Assembly: GCA_037178625.1 (NCBI GenBank)
Contig: CM074130.1
Coordinates: forward strand, 2,852,001-2,916,000
Direction of reading: 5' to 3'
DNA: 64,000 nucleotides
Source of the DNA: Skeletonema tropicum
Lineage: Eukaryota > Bacillariophyta > Thalassiosirophyceae > Thalassiosirales > Thalassiosiraceae
The notes beneath the pieces were generated by a model. It did not search any database and was not told where the DNA came from. It was given only the letters and a program-made list of their open reading frames with translations. This document shows positions 44,469 through 55,630 of this stretch, piece after piece. The position numbers and the translations under genes were made by a program. How positions within the stretch are numbered: the first letter of the stretch is position 1; every line of letters begins with the position of its first letter.

Positions 44469-45632
44469 TTAGGTTGTGTTGCTTGAAGGCATGTATCCAG
44501 TCTCTTGAGGAGCCCCACACGAAGCAATTGCCTCATCCCATGAATTGAGAACACAAAACCATTTGTTGTCACAGGTCTCTAAAACTGCACTGGACTTCAT
44601 ATATGGGGGTAAAGCTCGCCATTTTCCACAGTTGGGGTCGGCACATTGGATCCATTCTACCTTTTGATTTGGGTCTATCCTTAAATTTTTGCCCGCCCTG
44701 GTCCTGCCTAGCTTCTTTTCAGCTTCATCCATTGCGTTCAGTCTAGTGACCCAGTACTTAAAGTATGGTCGGAGCTGTTTTCAAAGAGTATGAAGAAGCA
44801 TATCATGTTCAGTTAATATTGATCAATCATTACTGTTGACACAAAATACGTAGCAACAAAGTAGATTTACTCACTTTTGTATCACGATGTGATATTTTCC
44901 CCTGTTTATCAGGCGCATCAACTTTCATCCTCCATTCAGGATTCCTCAGATCCTCTACGCCTCCTCCATCCCACTCAACTTGCAGTGTAAAGTCTTTGAC
45001 GACCTTTGCCTTCCCTTTTGCCTTGGAACTTGGCGGTTTGCCTTCGACACGATGTTCGATAACGTCGATGACAACGGCAGCATACCACCCCTCTGGGAAT
45101 GGAGGATCAGGAGGGCATTTGATTGCTACTTCATCACCAATCTGAGGGAAATATAGCAAATAAGAGGACCAGTGAGATGTTGGCGTACTTATCGGGACAA
45201 AAGACGTTCAAAGCAGAAAATTGGGATTCACAATCACTCACCGATGGCAAACTGTCGTATACTCGGGCACATCCATCGTCTTCCTCTTCGCTAGAAACAT
45301 CTTCCTCCTTAACGGCAAAGGCAGCACGCGCACTACCGGCTGCAGGCTTTGGTTTTCTCTTGGACGGTGCTTTTGTTGACGTTTGCATTGCCGCCGCCGC
45401 ATCTCTTTCTTTTTTGGTGCTGCGCTTTGCCTTCTTGGTAGCAGTTGCGTCGGGCCTGGAGGCAGGCTTTCTTGCCAGGCTTCCTGGGGGCTCTATCTTT
45501 ACCAGAGGCATTATCGGAGGCGGCCCGCTTGGAGGTTGGCTTTGTCTTCGATCCGTTCACTCGTCTTGAAGAAGTGTCGGTCACTTCCTCGGATTTTAGA
45601 CTTGGGTCCTGCGATTGTCTCTTGGGGGGCAT
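44469..45632 (-). CDS. CW-type zinc-finger chromatin protein
   Basis: Three exons: 45242-45632, 44875-45141 and 44469-44774, with introns of exactly 100 bp each (45142-45241 and 44775-44874, GTGAGT...CAG). Exon 1 encodes a basic Lys/Ser/Ala-rich N-terminus (MPPKRQSQDPSLKSEE) and has one +1 frameshift near 45500. Exon 2 has a Tudor/Agenet-like strand pattern (IGDEVAIKCPPDPPFPEGWYAAVV, VEWDGGGVEDL). Exon 3 has the CW finger: WIQCADPNCGKWRALP, ETCDNKWFCVLN, CGAPQE with four Cys and conserved Trp. CW domains read the H3K4 methylation state, so a nuclear histone reader is inferred. With the frameshift removed it has 320 residues. Confidence 0.78.
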
Positions 45633-46023
45633 CGTTGTCAGCAAAAAGAGAGCATCAGCAACACACTGAAACGGAAAATGAATCGATGAGTGTAAAAGGA
45701 ACCGGGTAGCAGGGCTATTAAAGCGAGCCTGGTGTTATCATTCCGGTGCAGGTGTAGTGGTTGTTTCAGCACGGTGATGTTGTTGCTTTTTGCAAAAGTC
45801 AAAAATTTCTCACTCTATCGGTAGCATTGACCTAAGTTTGTAGATAGGCACCATGTAGAGGTACAGTACCTTAAAAACTAACAAGAAAAAAGGAGGCTGT
45901 TCTGTGCCATGAGTATGAGACTCTCTCTAGAAAATATAGAGACAGCTCTTCCTGCATACTTACCACAATGCTAATAATATGTTAAACAATGTATTCAAAG
46001 CGTTTATCTTACTTTGTTCTTCA
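45633..46023. other. intergenic region
   Basis: Between the CW gene start and the kinesin 3' end. No gene is supported. Confidence 0.5.
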
Positions 46024-49000
46024 TCATTGCCTTGATCTAAAAAATGTAGCCTTGTTTTCATTCTTCTTGTTATTCGGACCAACATGGGAAACTCTCTGGC
46101 TCGGCTCATTCTTGGAACTTCTTAACCTTGATCTCATCGTCTTAATCGTTTCTTGGAGTGTAGATCTTTCCGCATAGAACTTTTCCTTCTCCAACTCAAG
46201 GCGTTTTACAACCAAAGAAAGTGTCTTCACTTGTGTCTTCAGGTCTGACATTTTCTTTGCTTGCTTATTGTACTCGCCCATGAGCCGTTCATGTTGACCA
46301 ACGAGTGCATTGTCACGCTCAAGGATACGGTCCGACTTGTACTCGAAGCTTAACTTTCCAGCTTCTGCAAGAGCAATCCGATCTTCCAAACGCTTTTTCT
46401 CTGTCATAGCTGTTTCCACCTTTGAACGCATAGTTTCACAGTCAGCTTCTAACTCAGCTGTAAGAGTCTCCAGCTTCATTTTGATCTTTTCATGCTCTTC
46501 GATAGTCGCATCTCTTTCGCTGCATATTTCATCCTTTCTTGCAAAGGCGTCATCTCGCTCAGCCAAGGCAGCACAGATATCCTTTTCTAGGGCATCGCCT
46601 CTAATGCGCAACGACTCATTCTCTTCTTCTAGTTCAGCATTTCTGCTCTTCATAGCATCGACCAGCTCTCTAATCCTCGAGATTGATCCCAGAAGTTCAC
46701 TTTCTCTCTCCTTCAAGCTGACATTTTCTTCTTGTGAACGGATCAGCTTGGTTCCTGCTTGCTCAAGCTGCACTTTCATCTTTTCAACCTTTTCGTTTGT
46801 ATTTTTGAAACGCTCAAAAAGCTCGGCCTTTTCCGATTCCAGTTGATCTCGTTTAGATTCACGAACATTCGCTTTATCCAGAAGTCGTTGTGCACCCAGC
46901 AGCTTCGAGGTGAGCCCCTTCACAGTTCTGTTGATACTCATTCATTTTAGCATTCATCCCACGCCGTTCATTTTCCAATCGTTCGTTGTTTTGCTGGAGT
47001 TGGTTGATTTCGTCGGCCAAATCAGCGTTCGAAGAGACACATTTGTTGAGTTCATGTCTGAGTTGATCAATAGCTCTCTCCTTCTCCTGAATCATCTTGC
47101 TATCGACAAAACGGTTGGCGCTTTCTACTGACTTTGACTTCAAAGAAGCCTTGACTTCGGCAAGCTCCTCTTCACAGCTTGATAGGTCTTGCTCATAATT
47201 TTCAATTTGGGCCAGTAACGTCTTCTTTTCGTCTGCATGCTTCTTGGCTATAATCCTCTACGTTGCATGATTGCATTGTGAGCTTTTCATTTTCAAGCTC
47301 AAGGGATGAGATTTTCTCATACAATCGTGTACACTCAGTGGCACCTTCAACAGATGCTGACTCTGACGAAGTCTTCACATTGGCCAATTCTTGCTTACAA
47401 TGGGTCAGCTCTTTCTCCTTCTTCTCGATGTGCTGTTCCATTGCTTTCTTCTCATCTGCACTCTTCTGGACCACACCTTGAAGACTACGGAACTGATTTG
47501 TAAGCTCATTTATTTGGCTTTCAGCGTCGTTGCGCAGTTCCTCGTTGTTAGCACGCACTTGACGGAGGGTATCCTCGAGGACACTGACGTGGCATGTTAG
47601 CTCTTCATTTTTGCGCATCATCTCATCGTTATCACTGGTATCTCTAGTTCCTTGTGATTGTAGACGTTTAATCTCAGTCATAAGCTCATTGATTTCTTCC
47701 TGAGAGTCGTTGCGGAGCTCTTCATAATTAGCCCGAACTAGACGAAGGGTGTCCTCGAGATCAGTTCATTTGACTTGTTAGCTGCTTATTTTCACTCGCT
47801 ATTTTGTCATTGTCACTTTCGGTTGCGCTTTGATGAGATTTGAGAACTTCAATCCTCACTCATCAACTCGCTGATTTGACTTTCGGCGTCCTTACGCAAT
47901 TCGTCATTAGTCCGCCCGCACCTTACGGAGTGTATGCTGGGAAATATCGTAGTTTTCCCTAACTCTTGCTAATTCAGAATGCAATTCCTCTATTTTTTGA
48001 GCTGTTTGATCATCATTTACTTCTTTGCTCTTCCTGGATTCAACTTCATCCTTCATAGAATGTATAACTTTCGCTGCTTCCTCTTTATCCTCCTGCAATT
48101 TTTCATTTCTAGCTGTCATCTCTTCTAGACGCATCAAAGTATCGCTAAGCCGATCTTCCAATTCAGTATTTTTATATGTGACATCATTTCTCTCTTCGAG
48201 TAGTTCTTTAATCTTGTTTTCCTTCAACTCTACCTTACTAAAGAGTTCTTCAATCCAATCCAGTGCATCATTCTTTTGAGACGAGAGCTCATCAACTTGA
48301 CGTTCAAGAGAGGCAACAAGACCATTAGCAGTTCTGAGCTGAGACTCCAGTTCAAGAACTGAGCTGCTGCCAACCTCTTCAGTTGGAATTTTATCACGCC
48401 CTAGTCGTGCAGCCATTTCCCTGAGTTGCTCTTCCTTTTCACGCAGTTCTTCCTTCGCCCGGACATTTTCTAGCCGCAATTTGGCAACAGCATCAGATTC
48501 ATCTTCAACCGTTTCATTTGATGTAGCATTGGTTTTCACGAGCTTAGCACGAGTGGCAAATTGAAGAGTTGATTTCGTCTCTTCTCTATATTTGTCTGAG
48601 GGTGAAATACAGCATATTACAGCCATTCTAGCATCACCCGATAAAGACGGTTTCAGAATACGAGTGAGCTTTGAGTCCCTGTAGTTGATATGTCCTGGAT
48701 TTGTCTTACCCAAACTCATCAACACCTTCGACTAATGTGAGCAAACTGCAACAGGAAATGAGGAATTGTTAGAAAGAAGTAGCGCATACACTATCACTAC
48801 ACCCTACAATTACGTTCCAAGCTCACCTTTGGTTGATCATACCACCTTCTTTCTTTTGCATGCCCATTGCACCCGTGTGCCTAACGCTTTCTGATCCTGC
48901 AAGATCCACCAGATTTAGTGTGCTAGTCGTTCGAACAACAATTCCATCGTCATTCTCCTTTTCTTCCATATCATACACTGTGGTCTTCTTTTGCAGGGTG

Positions 49001-49903
49001 ACCTGAAAGATTACATGACTACGGGATGACCTATCATTCATTTTTGTACAGCCAATTGATTTGTTCGTCTCACCGATTCGAAATACCTCCATTAGTTCTT
49101 CAAGTGAGCTAACAGCAACGTCCTTCCGTCCCTCCACAGTAATAGATCCCCGCTTATCTTCTCGAATGGTAAGCGATGTGGATGTTTTCCGTTTGCTATC
49201 ATTCAATAGATCACGTAATTCCTCATTGTAGATTTCAGTATACGAGACACGAACATTGCATTCACAATTAGGATTGTCAGACTTCTCTTTTTGAATTGAA
49301 TCGAAGATCTCCTTTGCAGCCATCTGAATAATACCAATGCTACTGTCACCTTTACTATCATCACCTCTCATGGTAAAGGTCTTTCCAGAGCTTGTCTGCC
49401 CATACGTAAAGACAGTACCATTGACTCCGTTTGCTACCGATTCTACAATATCTCCGACAAGCTCATTGTAGATTTCACTGGTATTTGTATCCTCTCCAAA
49501 GACCTTATCAAATTCATATTCCGCTTCATCAGTATTAGCTGCCGATTGATATCGCGACTGACTTTTTATCTGCAGATATTTCAGCGATGGAGTTGTTCGT
49601 TCGAGATGCCTTCCATGCACGGCCTCCTACTTGAGGGTCATTGTGATTTCCTAGAGGACGGATGCGGATTGCCACTTTGACAGCTTCTTCTTCTTCTTCA
49701 CTCTTCTTTTTGTCTTTGCCCTGTAGGAAGAGATCGTCTGGCGCTGCTACTGCTGCTGCCAATGATGGTTGAGAAGAAATTGATTTTTGAATTGTTGCCC
49801 TGCTGTTGGTCAGAGATCGATTTGACATTTTTGGAGATAAAGCACGCAGTGCTCTCTCCATTGATGCCCCAGCACTGTCACGTCGTGCCCGGCCAAACAC
49901 CAT
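46024..49903 (-). CDS. kinesin with N-terminal motor and long coiled-coil tail (CENP-E/kinesin-7-like), frameshifted
   Basis: The motor begins VAIRIRPLGN and contains YEFDKVFGEDTN, P-loop GQTSSGKT, switch I NDRSSRSH, switch II DLAGSES and INYRDSKLTRIL. An 81-bp intron (48746-48826) splits it at INQ|SLLTL. After the motor comes about 850 residues of coiled coil with internal repeats (LEDTLRxVRANxEELRND, three to four copies) and a basic tail. Such kinesins walk to microtubule plus ends; the CENP-E type links kinetochores. Seven +1 frame changes occur (near 49565, 48730, 47910, 47858, 47765, 47250 and 46918); removing seven bases leaves exactly 1264 codons, and the peptide is coherent throughout. 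Confidence 0.8.
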
Positions 49904-50292
49904 TGCGCAGTGACGTAGTTAAGTAGCAGATACAAAAGAGGATGCGAGGTGGTTACTTTTTGTAGGGGAGCTCGGGAGCTTGGGCTTGGCAGCTGGCAGC
50001 TGGCAGCAAGCAGCAAAGTCGCACCATCGCCAACTAAAATCTCTGATTTCTGATTTCAAATCAGGCCGAAGTTCTCATTTTGTACTGATTCCTACGCTCG
50101 TAGAGGATATCTCTACAACTACAGGTAAGTATTTCTTATCTAGAGGTACAATAGTACATAGCTACAATTTGCCGAACTTTTGGAACTCAATTTCAATTGC
50201 CGCACCCAGTCACCCCACCAGCACCTCATCCATAGCATTTTTATTAAAGTGGAGGCCCCTGCCATGAAATAATCCAATAATCTATTTTAACA
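49904..50292. promoter_or_regulatory. bidirectional promoter between kinesin and HOOK-like genes
   Basis: The two transport genes diverge from this 389-bp spacer. It contains GCTTGGGCTTGGCAGCTGGCAGCTGGCAGCAAGCAGC-type short repeats near 49978-50012 and no gene. Confidence 0.45.
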
Positions 50293-52098
50293 ATGGCAGA
50301 AGAAGAAGACGTCACAAGTATTGCTGTATGCGAATTTTTCGCCAAGTGCTTCCTTGCCTTGGATCCACCGGAGAGCCTGTCCGAAGTTATCCGACGGTGT
50401 GGTCATGTTTCAGGCTCTTTCCGAAATGTAAGTGTAATTACACTTGACTTTGGAGATGTTTGCTTGCGTAACCATTCTGATTCCACATTACTAATTTTGT
50501 CTTGATCCTCACCGCTCCTATATATTTTAGCTCGATGGATCCATTTTGACCCAACAAGCATTACCCACGAAGCAGGGGAAAATTGGGCGTTAAAGGCGGC
50601 AAATTTACGTAAATTAGTTCGGAATTTGCAGGATTACTACCACGAGGTACTCCGGAAGGATGCCGATTTTGAATCTGTACTATCCAATGTGAACGATATC
50701 GCCAAGGACTCTGACCCGGATGGGATTCTGGCCATTGTGGAGCTTGTGGCTGTGGCGGCAATTTTGTGTGATGATAAGGAGGTGTTTGTGAGTCGGATGA
50801 AGGAAATTAGTGAGGAGAATTTGGGGGAATTCCAAATGTTCCTCAAGGGCGGGATGGAAACCATTTCCTCTTTTGACGATGACGATAACGCCGGGGAGGG
50901 GGAAGAAGATGAATATTCTGATAGTAGTGTTGTCTTTGATGGGGACGAAAATCAAAACGGTCCGTCGTCTCCAGGTGGTTTATTATTCCCCTCTCACGGA
51001 GATATATCAGCCGACGGGAACAGTGAACTACTCAAAGAGCGGGAGGAACTTCGCAAACAGCTTTCTGATGCGAGACGTGAGCTAGCACAGATCAAATCAC
51101 AGGTGAAGCTGAATGAAGAGGACAACAAGAAGGAGAAGGACAAGCTTCGTGCACTGAATGAAGACATCCAGGAGAGATTGACAAAGCGAGATGAGGAACT
51201 TCATATTGCAGAGCAAGATCTATCCAGACAAAAACGTTCTCTCGAAGAAGTTCACAATGAGGTTAATGATCTGAAGGAGAAAAGTGCTTCTCTTGCCGAT
51301 GAGTTGGATGTTGAAAAAGGGAAGGTGTTACAGCTACGCAAAACGGAAGCAATGGTGGAAGCGTACCGGAAGAAAGTTGAGGCCCTAGAATCTGCAAATC
51401 AACAAATGGGTGGGTTGGAAAACCAAACGCAACACTACGCAGATCAGATTATGAACCTTGAGAGAGAAAATGCATCTATCCCCGCACTCGAGAAAACATT
51501 GGAAGAGTCTCAGACCCTTGCAAAGAAGCTCGAAGCGCGTAACAATGAAGCAGAAGACACACTAAGAGCAAGGAATGCGGAGATCTCCAAGTTGAAGAAT
51601 GATTTGGCCACATCTGATAAGTCGAAGAAAATGTACGAAGACGAGTTGAATGAGTTGAGGGCAGCACAAGAAGGAGCAGAAGCTGCTGCCCTCGCAATCT
51701 CTTCCCAAGCAGACAATGACAAGATGAAGAGACTAGAAGTCGATAATTCCAATCTGAAAGCAAAGATTGCACAGTTAGAAGGTGGGGCTTCCGATGGTGG
51801 TAGAGTCGCCGAATTGGAGAAGGAGCTGGCAGATAAGCATTCGGAAGTGTCTAAATTGCAAAGTGACAAGGAGAAACTCGAGGCATACACGAAGAAGACG
51901 CTTCAAAAGTTTCAGGAAAAATATTTGGTTGCCTTGCAAGATTGTAAAGCCAAACTCAAGGAGAAGCATGACAAGATTGAAGCATTGGAAATGCGCAGTG
52001 CAAACGAAAAAATGGCACAGAAACGAGAGGAGCGACTTTTGTCATCGGCCATATACGAGTTGGGTTTGGGTATCATGCAGAGTAGATTGAAGCATTAA
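50293..52098 (+). CDS. HOOK-like microtubule/dynein adaptor
   Basis: Exon 1 (50293-50431) encodes the start of the HOOK helical domain (VCEFFAKCFLALDPPESLSEVI). Exon 2 (50531-52098) continues with WIHFDPTSITHEAGENW, ALKAANLRKLVRNLQDYYHEVL, the family signature, then VELVAVAAILCDDKE. About 350 residues of coiled coil follow, ending with LQKFQEKYLVALQDCKAKLKEKHDKIEALE. HOOK proteins join dynein/dynactin to cargo. The strong donor GTAAGT at 50428 leaves the frame wrong, whereas GTGTAA at 50432 keeps it; either the latter is used or exon 1 has an indel. It is divergent from the kinesin gene. Confidence 0.78.
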
Positions 52099-52214
52099 AC
52101 TAGTGGTTACTTGTTGACATTTAATATTATCTAGCTTATGAAAAACAATCTAAATCAGGCAACAAGTGTTGACACAAGGTACACATTATCCTACAGATAC
52201 TCTATCTTCAATTA

Positions 52215-53774
52215 TCAATTATCGTCTTCAGTACACATCCTGACATCTCTCATGCCTCCGAAGTTGGGATTACCGTCTTCATGAATACCCGAGCGTGTGT
52301 TACACTGAGCACTCTTCTGTAAGCTGACGATGTAGTGAAACCAATGTGACGGAACGTACAGCACTTCCCCTGCTTTGAGGACAGTTGATAATGTTTGCGC
52401 ACTGGCCGCAATGCGGAGCCATTCCTTCTCTCTGTCAGACATCTTTACACCAGTATCATTCTTATCGAGAAGTGTCACTCTGCCGAAATTCAGCATGGAA
52501 TGACGATAGGAAGGATGACGACGGGCACTCACGATACCAAGCTTTTTACAGGCATTAGGGGGTGACAGGATGTATCGCTTTGCTCCAGTCATCATTGCAA
52601 TCATATTTCGGCCACCATCGTAGTGTGTTGCAGCAGTTACACCTCGTTCACCAAATCTACATTGTATGCCTTTCTGTTCAGGAGGATTAAACCCAAAGAA
52701 CGTTGGATCTGGGCTCGAAAAGCTCGGGAGATCGCGACTAACAAATGACCAATGCTTCCTCTTCTTAAGGCGTTCTTCTCTTGGAACCCCGCTCTGCCAA
52801 TAGTAATGCTTCTCGTTCGAATTTAAACTCACTTCATCCGCATATACAGCATGTCGAGCCCACTTGTCAAATGTCCACTCAATATCAACGCTTGGTGACG
52901 GGCCAAGCAAATCGACATCCCACCTCTCAGGATAATAAAATGCGAAGAAGCTGTCCACTGATTGCTGAGCAGTCCCAAAGCTTCGAGGAGTATCATCATC
53001 ATTGTCATCGTTGAAATTAGCAGCCACATACTCATCTGTCCACTTTATACCAGCATCTTGCACTTCTGGAACATTATAGACTTTAAAGGGCAGCTCTAAA
53101 TCCCTGTACTTCTCAGCAGCAGCTAATTCACGAGGGTTCTGATAATCAAAATGTTGTAGCACCTCTGGTATTACATCTGGCGGAGAATCAAGGTCGTCTT
53201 GTCCCCAAAACTCAAATATCTTTGACATGTCTACCAGGGGAGGATAAGAACCGTCATTTGGTGGTTCAAACATTTTCTCTGGATAGGAATATTTGTGCTT
53301 TGTATAATCAACTTTCGGTCCATGGACAGATTGGGTACCTGCATCTGCTACCCATTCATCGTCTCCCATTCCACGGAATCTCCTGGGCCCCACTCCGTCA
53401 TATCGTTCTAATGGGTCGGAAGGCAGCGGAGGAAATTGACGGGGATCAAAATAGCGACTTCCGTTTTCTGCAATGCTTTGCTGCTGCGATGCATAATTTT
53501 GACGATTTCCACCTCTGAGCCTGAGAGCATCTCGCAATGTCTTTGCACGGACATATCTTTCATAATCTTTCCCGTGGTGTTTCGAATGATTGTTCAATAT
53601 GAATACCTTTAGAGCCAACAGCACCACCCCGAAGGCAACGAAACAAACAATGGACAAACCACGGAGCTCGCCATTGTTTTTCTTCGTCCGTGTCCTGCGG
53701 ACTTTGCCATTGCTTTTAGCACTGCGGCTGCTGGGCCTTGCTGTTTTTCGCCTCACAACTTCACCTGCGGGCAT
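52215..53774 (-). CDS. JmjC/cupin-type hydroxylase-like type II membrane protein
   Basis: The first ATG of the frame (53774) gives 519 residues. A basic N-terminus is followed by one membrane span at about residues 40-60 (LSIVCFVAFGVVLLALKVFIL), so the body probably faces the ER/Golgi lumen. The cupin core has TAATHYDGGRNMIAMMTGAKRYILSPP with the metal HxD pair, and a distal VLYVPSHWFHYIVSL with the third ligand. Such JMJD-type Fe(II)/2-oxoglutarate enzymes hydroxylate proteins, and a lumenal or membrane-bound form would act on secretory proteins. A substrate cannot be inferred. It is convergent with the HOOK-like gene (116 bp). Confidence 0.8.
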   Translation of the reverse strand: MPAGEVVRRKTARPSSRSAKSNGKVRRTRTKKNNGELRGLSIVCFVAFGVVLLALKVFILNNHSKHHGKDYERYVRAKTLRDALRLRGGNRQNYASQQQSIAENGSRYFDPRQFPPLPSDPLERYDGVGPRRFRGMGDDEWVADAGTQSVHGPKVDYTKHKYSYPEKMFEPPNDGSYPPLVDMSKIFEFWGQDDLDSPPDVIPEVLQHFDYQNPRELAAAEKYRDLELPFKVYNVPEVQDAGIKWTDEYVAANFNDDNDDDTPRSFGTAQQSVDSFFAFYYPERWDVDLLGPSPSVDIEWTFDKWARHAVYADEVSLNSNEKHYYWQSGVPREERLKKRKHWSFVSRDLPSFSSPDPTFFGFNPPEQKGIQCRFGERGVTAATHYDGGRNMIAMMTGAKRYILSPPNACKKLGIVSARRHPSYRHSMLNFGRVTLLDKNDTGVKMSDREKEWLRIAASAQTLSTVLKAGEVLYVPSHWFHYIVSLQKSAQCNTRSGIHEDGNPNFGGMRDVRMCTEDDN

Positions 53775-54308
53775 CTTGCTTTGCTCTAATGTCAACAGTA
53801 ATCAGTACGTTTTCCACACAACTATCAATACTATTTCTAATGACAACTGCATCCATGCCATGCCATGCCATGCAAGCGATAGAGCAACCAAAAAACCAAC
53901 GGCATCTGGGATTTCCAAATCAAAAAGAGTGTTTTGTGGGAGAAGCACGTAAAAGAGGAAGTAGGTACCACCAATAAGATGGGCACAGCGAAGATTAGGT
54001 GGAGGTCCCGGAAGGCCTTGAAGCTGCTGTTATCTTCTACTCCTCCTCAAAGGTTGAACATGGACGGGACTTCTTCTTGGATTGCTCATAGATATTCGTG
54101 CTGGATGGAGTTGATTTGGAAGGGGGAATGAAGTCTGAAAGAAAGATTCAATTTCAAATACATTTCTTGGGAGCGATAATTGATAATAGCTTCAGAAGTA
54201 GTCACCTAATCATTAGCAATTGTCCAGTATACACTATTGTTTCAGCAGTCTATCATACATCGTCGTCCTAAGTAATCCTCACTAGCTCAGGTGATTTGTC
54301 CAGGAGAG
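53775..54308. other. intergenic region
   Basis: This holds the JmjC gene promoter. A CCATGCCATGCCATGC run near 53855 is visible; no gene is supported. Confidence 0.5.
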
Positions 54309-55082
54309 TTAATCATCTTCCATCATTTCAAAGCTCTCTGAGCGTTGACACCGCCTTATCGTTCTATGCTGCTGGTAGGACTCATCAGAACCCCCTTGCG
54401 ATCCAACCGTTGAAGATGAGATAGTATTGCACAGCTTCGTTGTTGCAGTCGTTGAATTGAATCCATTATTGTAAAATAATGTAGACGTGTCAGCCGGGGT
54501 AGCAGACACATGATGTGTTTGAATATTGTTTTGTTGTTGAGTATTATTATTTTGTGGCGCAGCAAGACTCATTCCATCCATAGCAGCGTCATTTCCGGAG
54601 TCCTCTGTAATTGTTGAAGATCGTTTCTTTCCACTTACAGACTCTTTAAGATTTGATGGAGGCTCCAAGGCACGTCTGCTCATACTAAGTAAATCTCCAG
54701 CAGCGGCAGTATGAGAAGTGTGATGAGATGAAGATTTGAACAAGTTGTGTTGTTGCTGTGGCGAAAAGAAGGTGCGAGAGAATGACGAAGTTGATATAAG
54801 GTCCATAGATGACGGAACCGATCGCACATGCATGGTATTTGAAAGTGCAAGTTGCTGCTGCGGACATTTTGCACGCTGATCCTGATGTGCGGACCCTGAC
54901 TGTTGCTGGGGTTGGGTTACCATGCTAGTACCATTCTGACTACTCATTCCGCCCATCATTGAGTTACATGGGAAACTATGCCGCCGCTCCGATCCATCGC
55001 TGTTGTGCTGACTCTGAACTATGGTCACGGATGGCTTCAACATATTTGATGAGTGAGACCCCCTCCGTTGAGGTCGAGACAT
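54309..55082 (-). CDS. Gln/Ser-rich disordered protein, unknown function
   Basis: This is a single 257-residue frame starting MSRPQRRGSHSSNML. It is rich in Gln, Ser, Asn and His with poly-Q-like tracts (QPQQQSGS, SPQQQHNLF, NNNTQQQNN). Possible phospho-sites of the type RRxS/RSxSF occur at both ends (ERRHSFPC and RRCQRSESFEMMEDD). No catalytic motif is present. A regulatory, perhaps RNA- or transcription-linked protein would fit the composition, but that is only inference. Confidence 0.55.
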   Translation of the reverse strand: MSRPQRRGSHSSNMLKPSVTIVQSQHNSDGSERRHSFPCNSMMGGMSSQNGTSMVTQPQQQSGSAHQDQRAKCPQQQLALSNTMHVRSVPSSMDLISTSSFSRTFFSPQQQHNLFKSSSHHTSHTAAAGDLLSMSRRALEPPSNLKESVSGKKRSSTITEDSGNDAAMDGMSLAAPQNNNTQQQNNIQTHHVSATPADTSTLFYNNGFNSTTATTKLCNTISSSTVGSQGGSDESYQQHRTIRRCQRSESFEMMEDD

Positions 55083-55630
55083 CGCACTGGTTCAAGTGTG
55101 GGTGATTTAATAGGGAGGGAGACACTCCTACCTGCCGCTGCTCTCATACTGTTAGCCAGTGTATCTCGAAGTCGAAGAACAAGCAAACCGCAACGATGAG
55201 TGTTTTGACGTTGGTGTTGGCGTGCTGCGCGGAAGGAGGCGGAGAGACAGGCCGGCGCGAACCAACGAGTCGCGGTGTCACTTTCGTGTGTTTGGAGTTT
55301 TCCGTTCCCGAGCGGTTCCTCTAGATGGACAGAGTCATTGGGCTGGGGTTACAAATGTAAATGTCATTTTCATCGAAGGACGCACGAGAAGGTGGCATTG
55401 AAGAAGAAAGTGTGATTGAGTCAAAGCAAGGGTACAATGAAGTCAAAAAATATGTATATCACGGATTCAGGAAAGAGAGGACGCCTGCTTGGTTTGAAGC
55501 ACTGGTGAATCGAGACAGATAAAGCTTTGCTATCTTACGATACGATGCATAATGATTATGTGTTACTTTGGGGAGCCCCCCACGCACAGCATACTTCTTC
55601 TACAAATCTAGCGTTTGCGTCTTTTACAAC
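55083..55630. other. intergenic region
   Basis: This lies between the start of the Gln/Ser-rich gene and the 3' end of the SPX-GDPD gene. No gene is supported. Confidence 0.5.
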
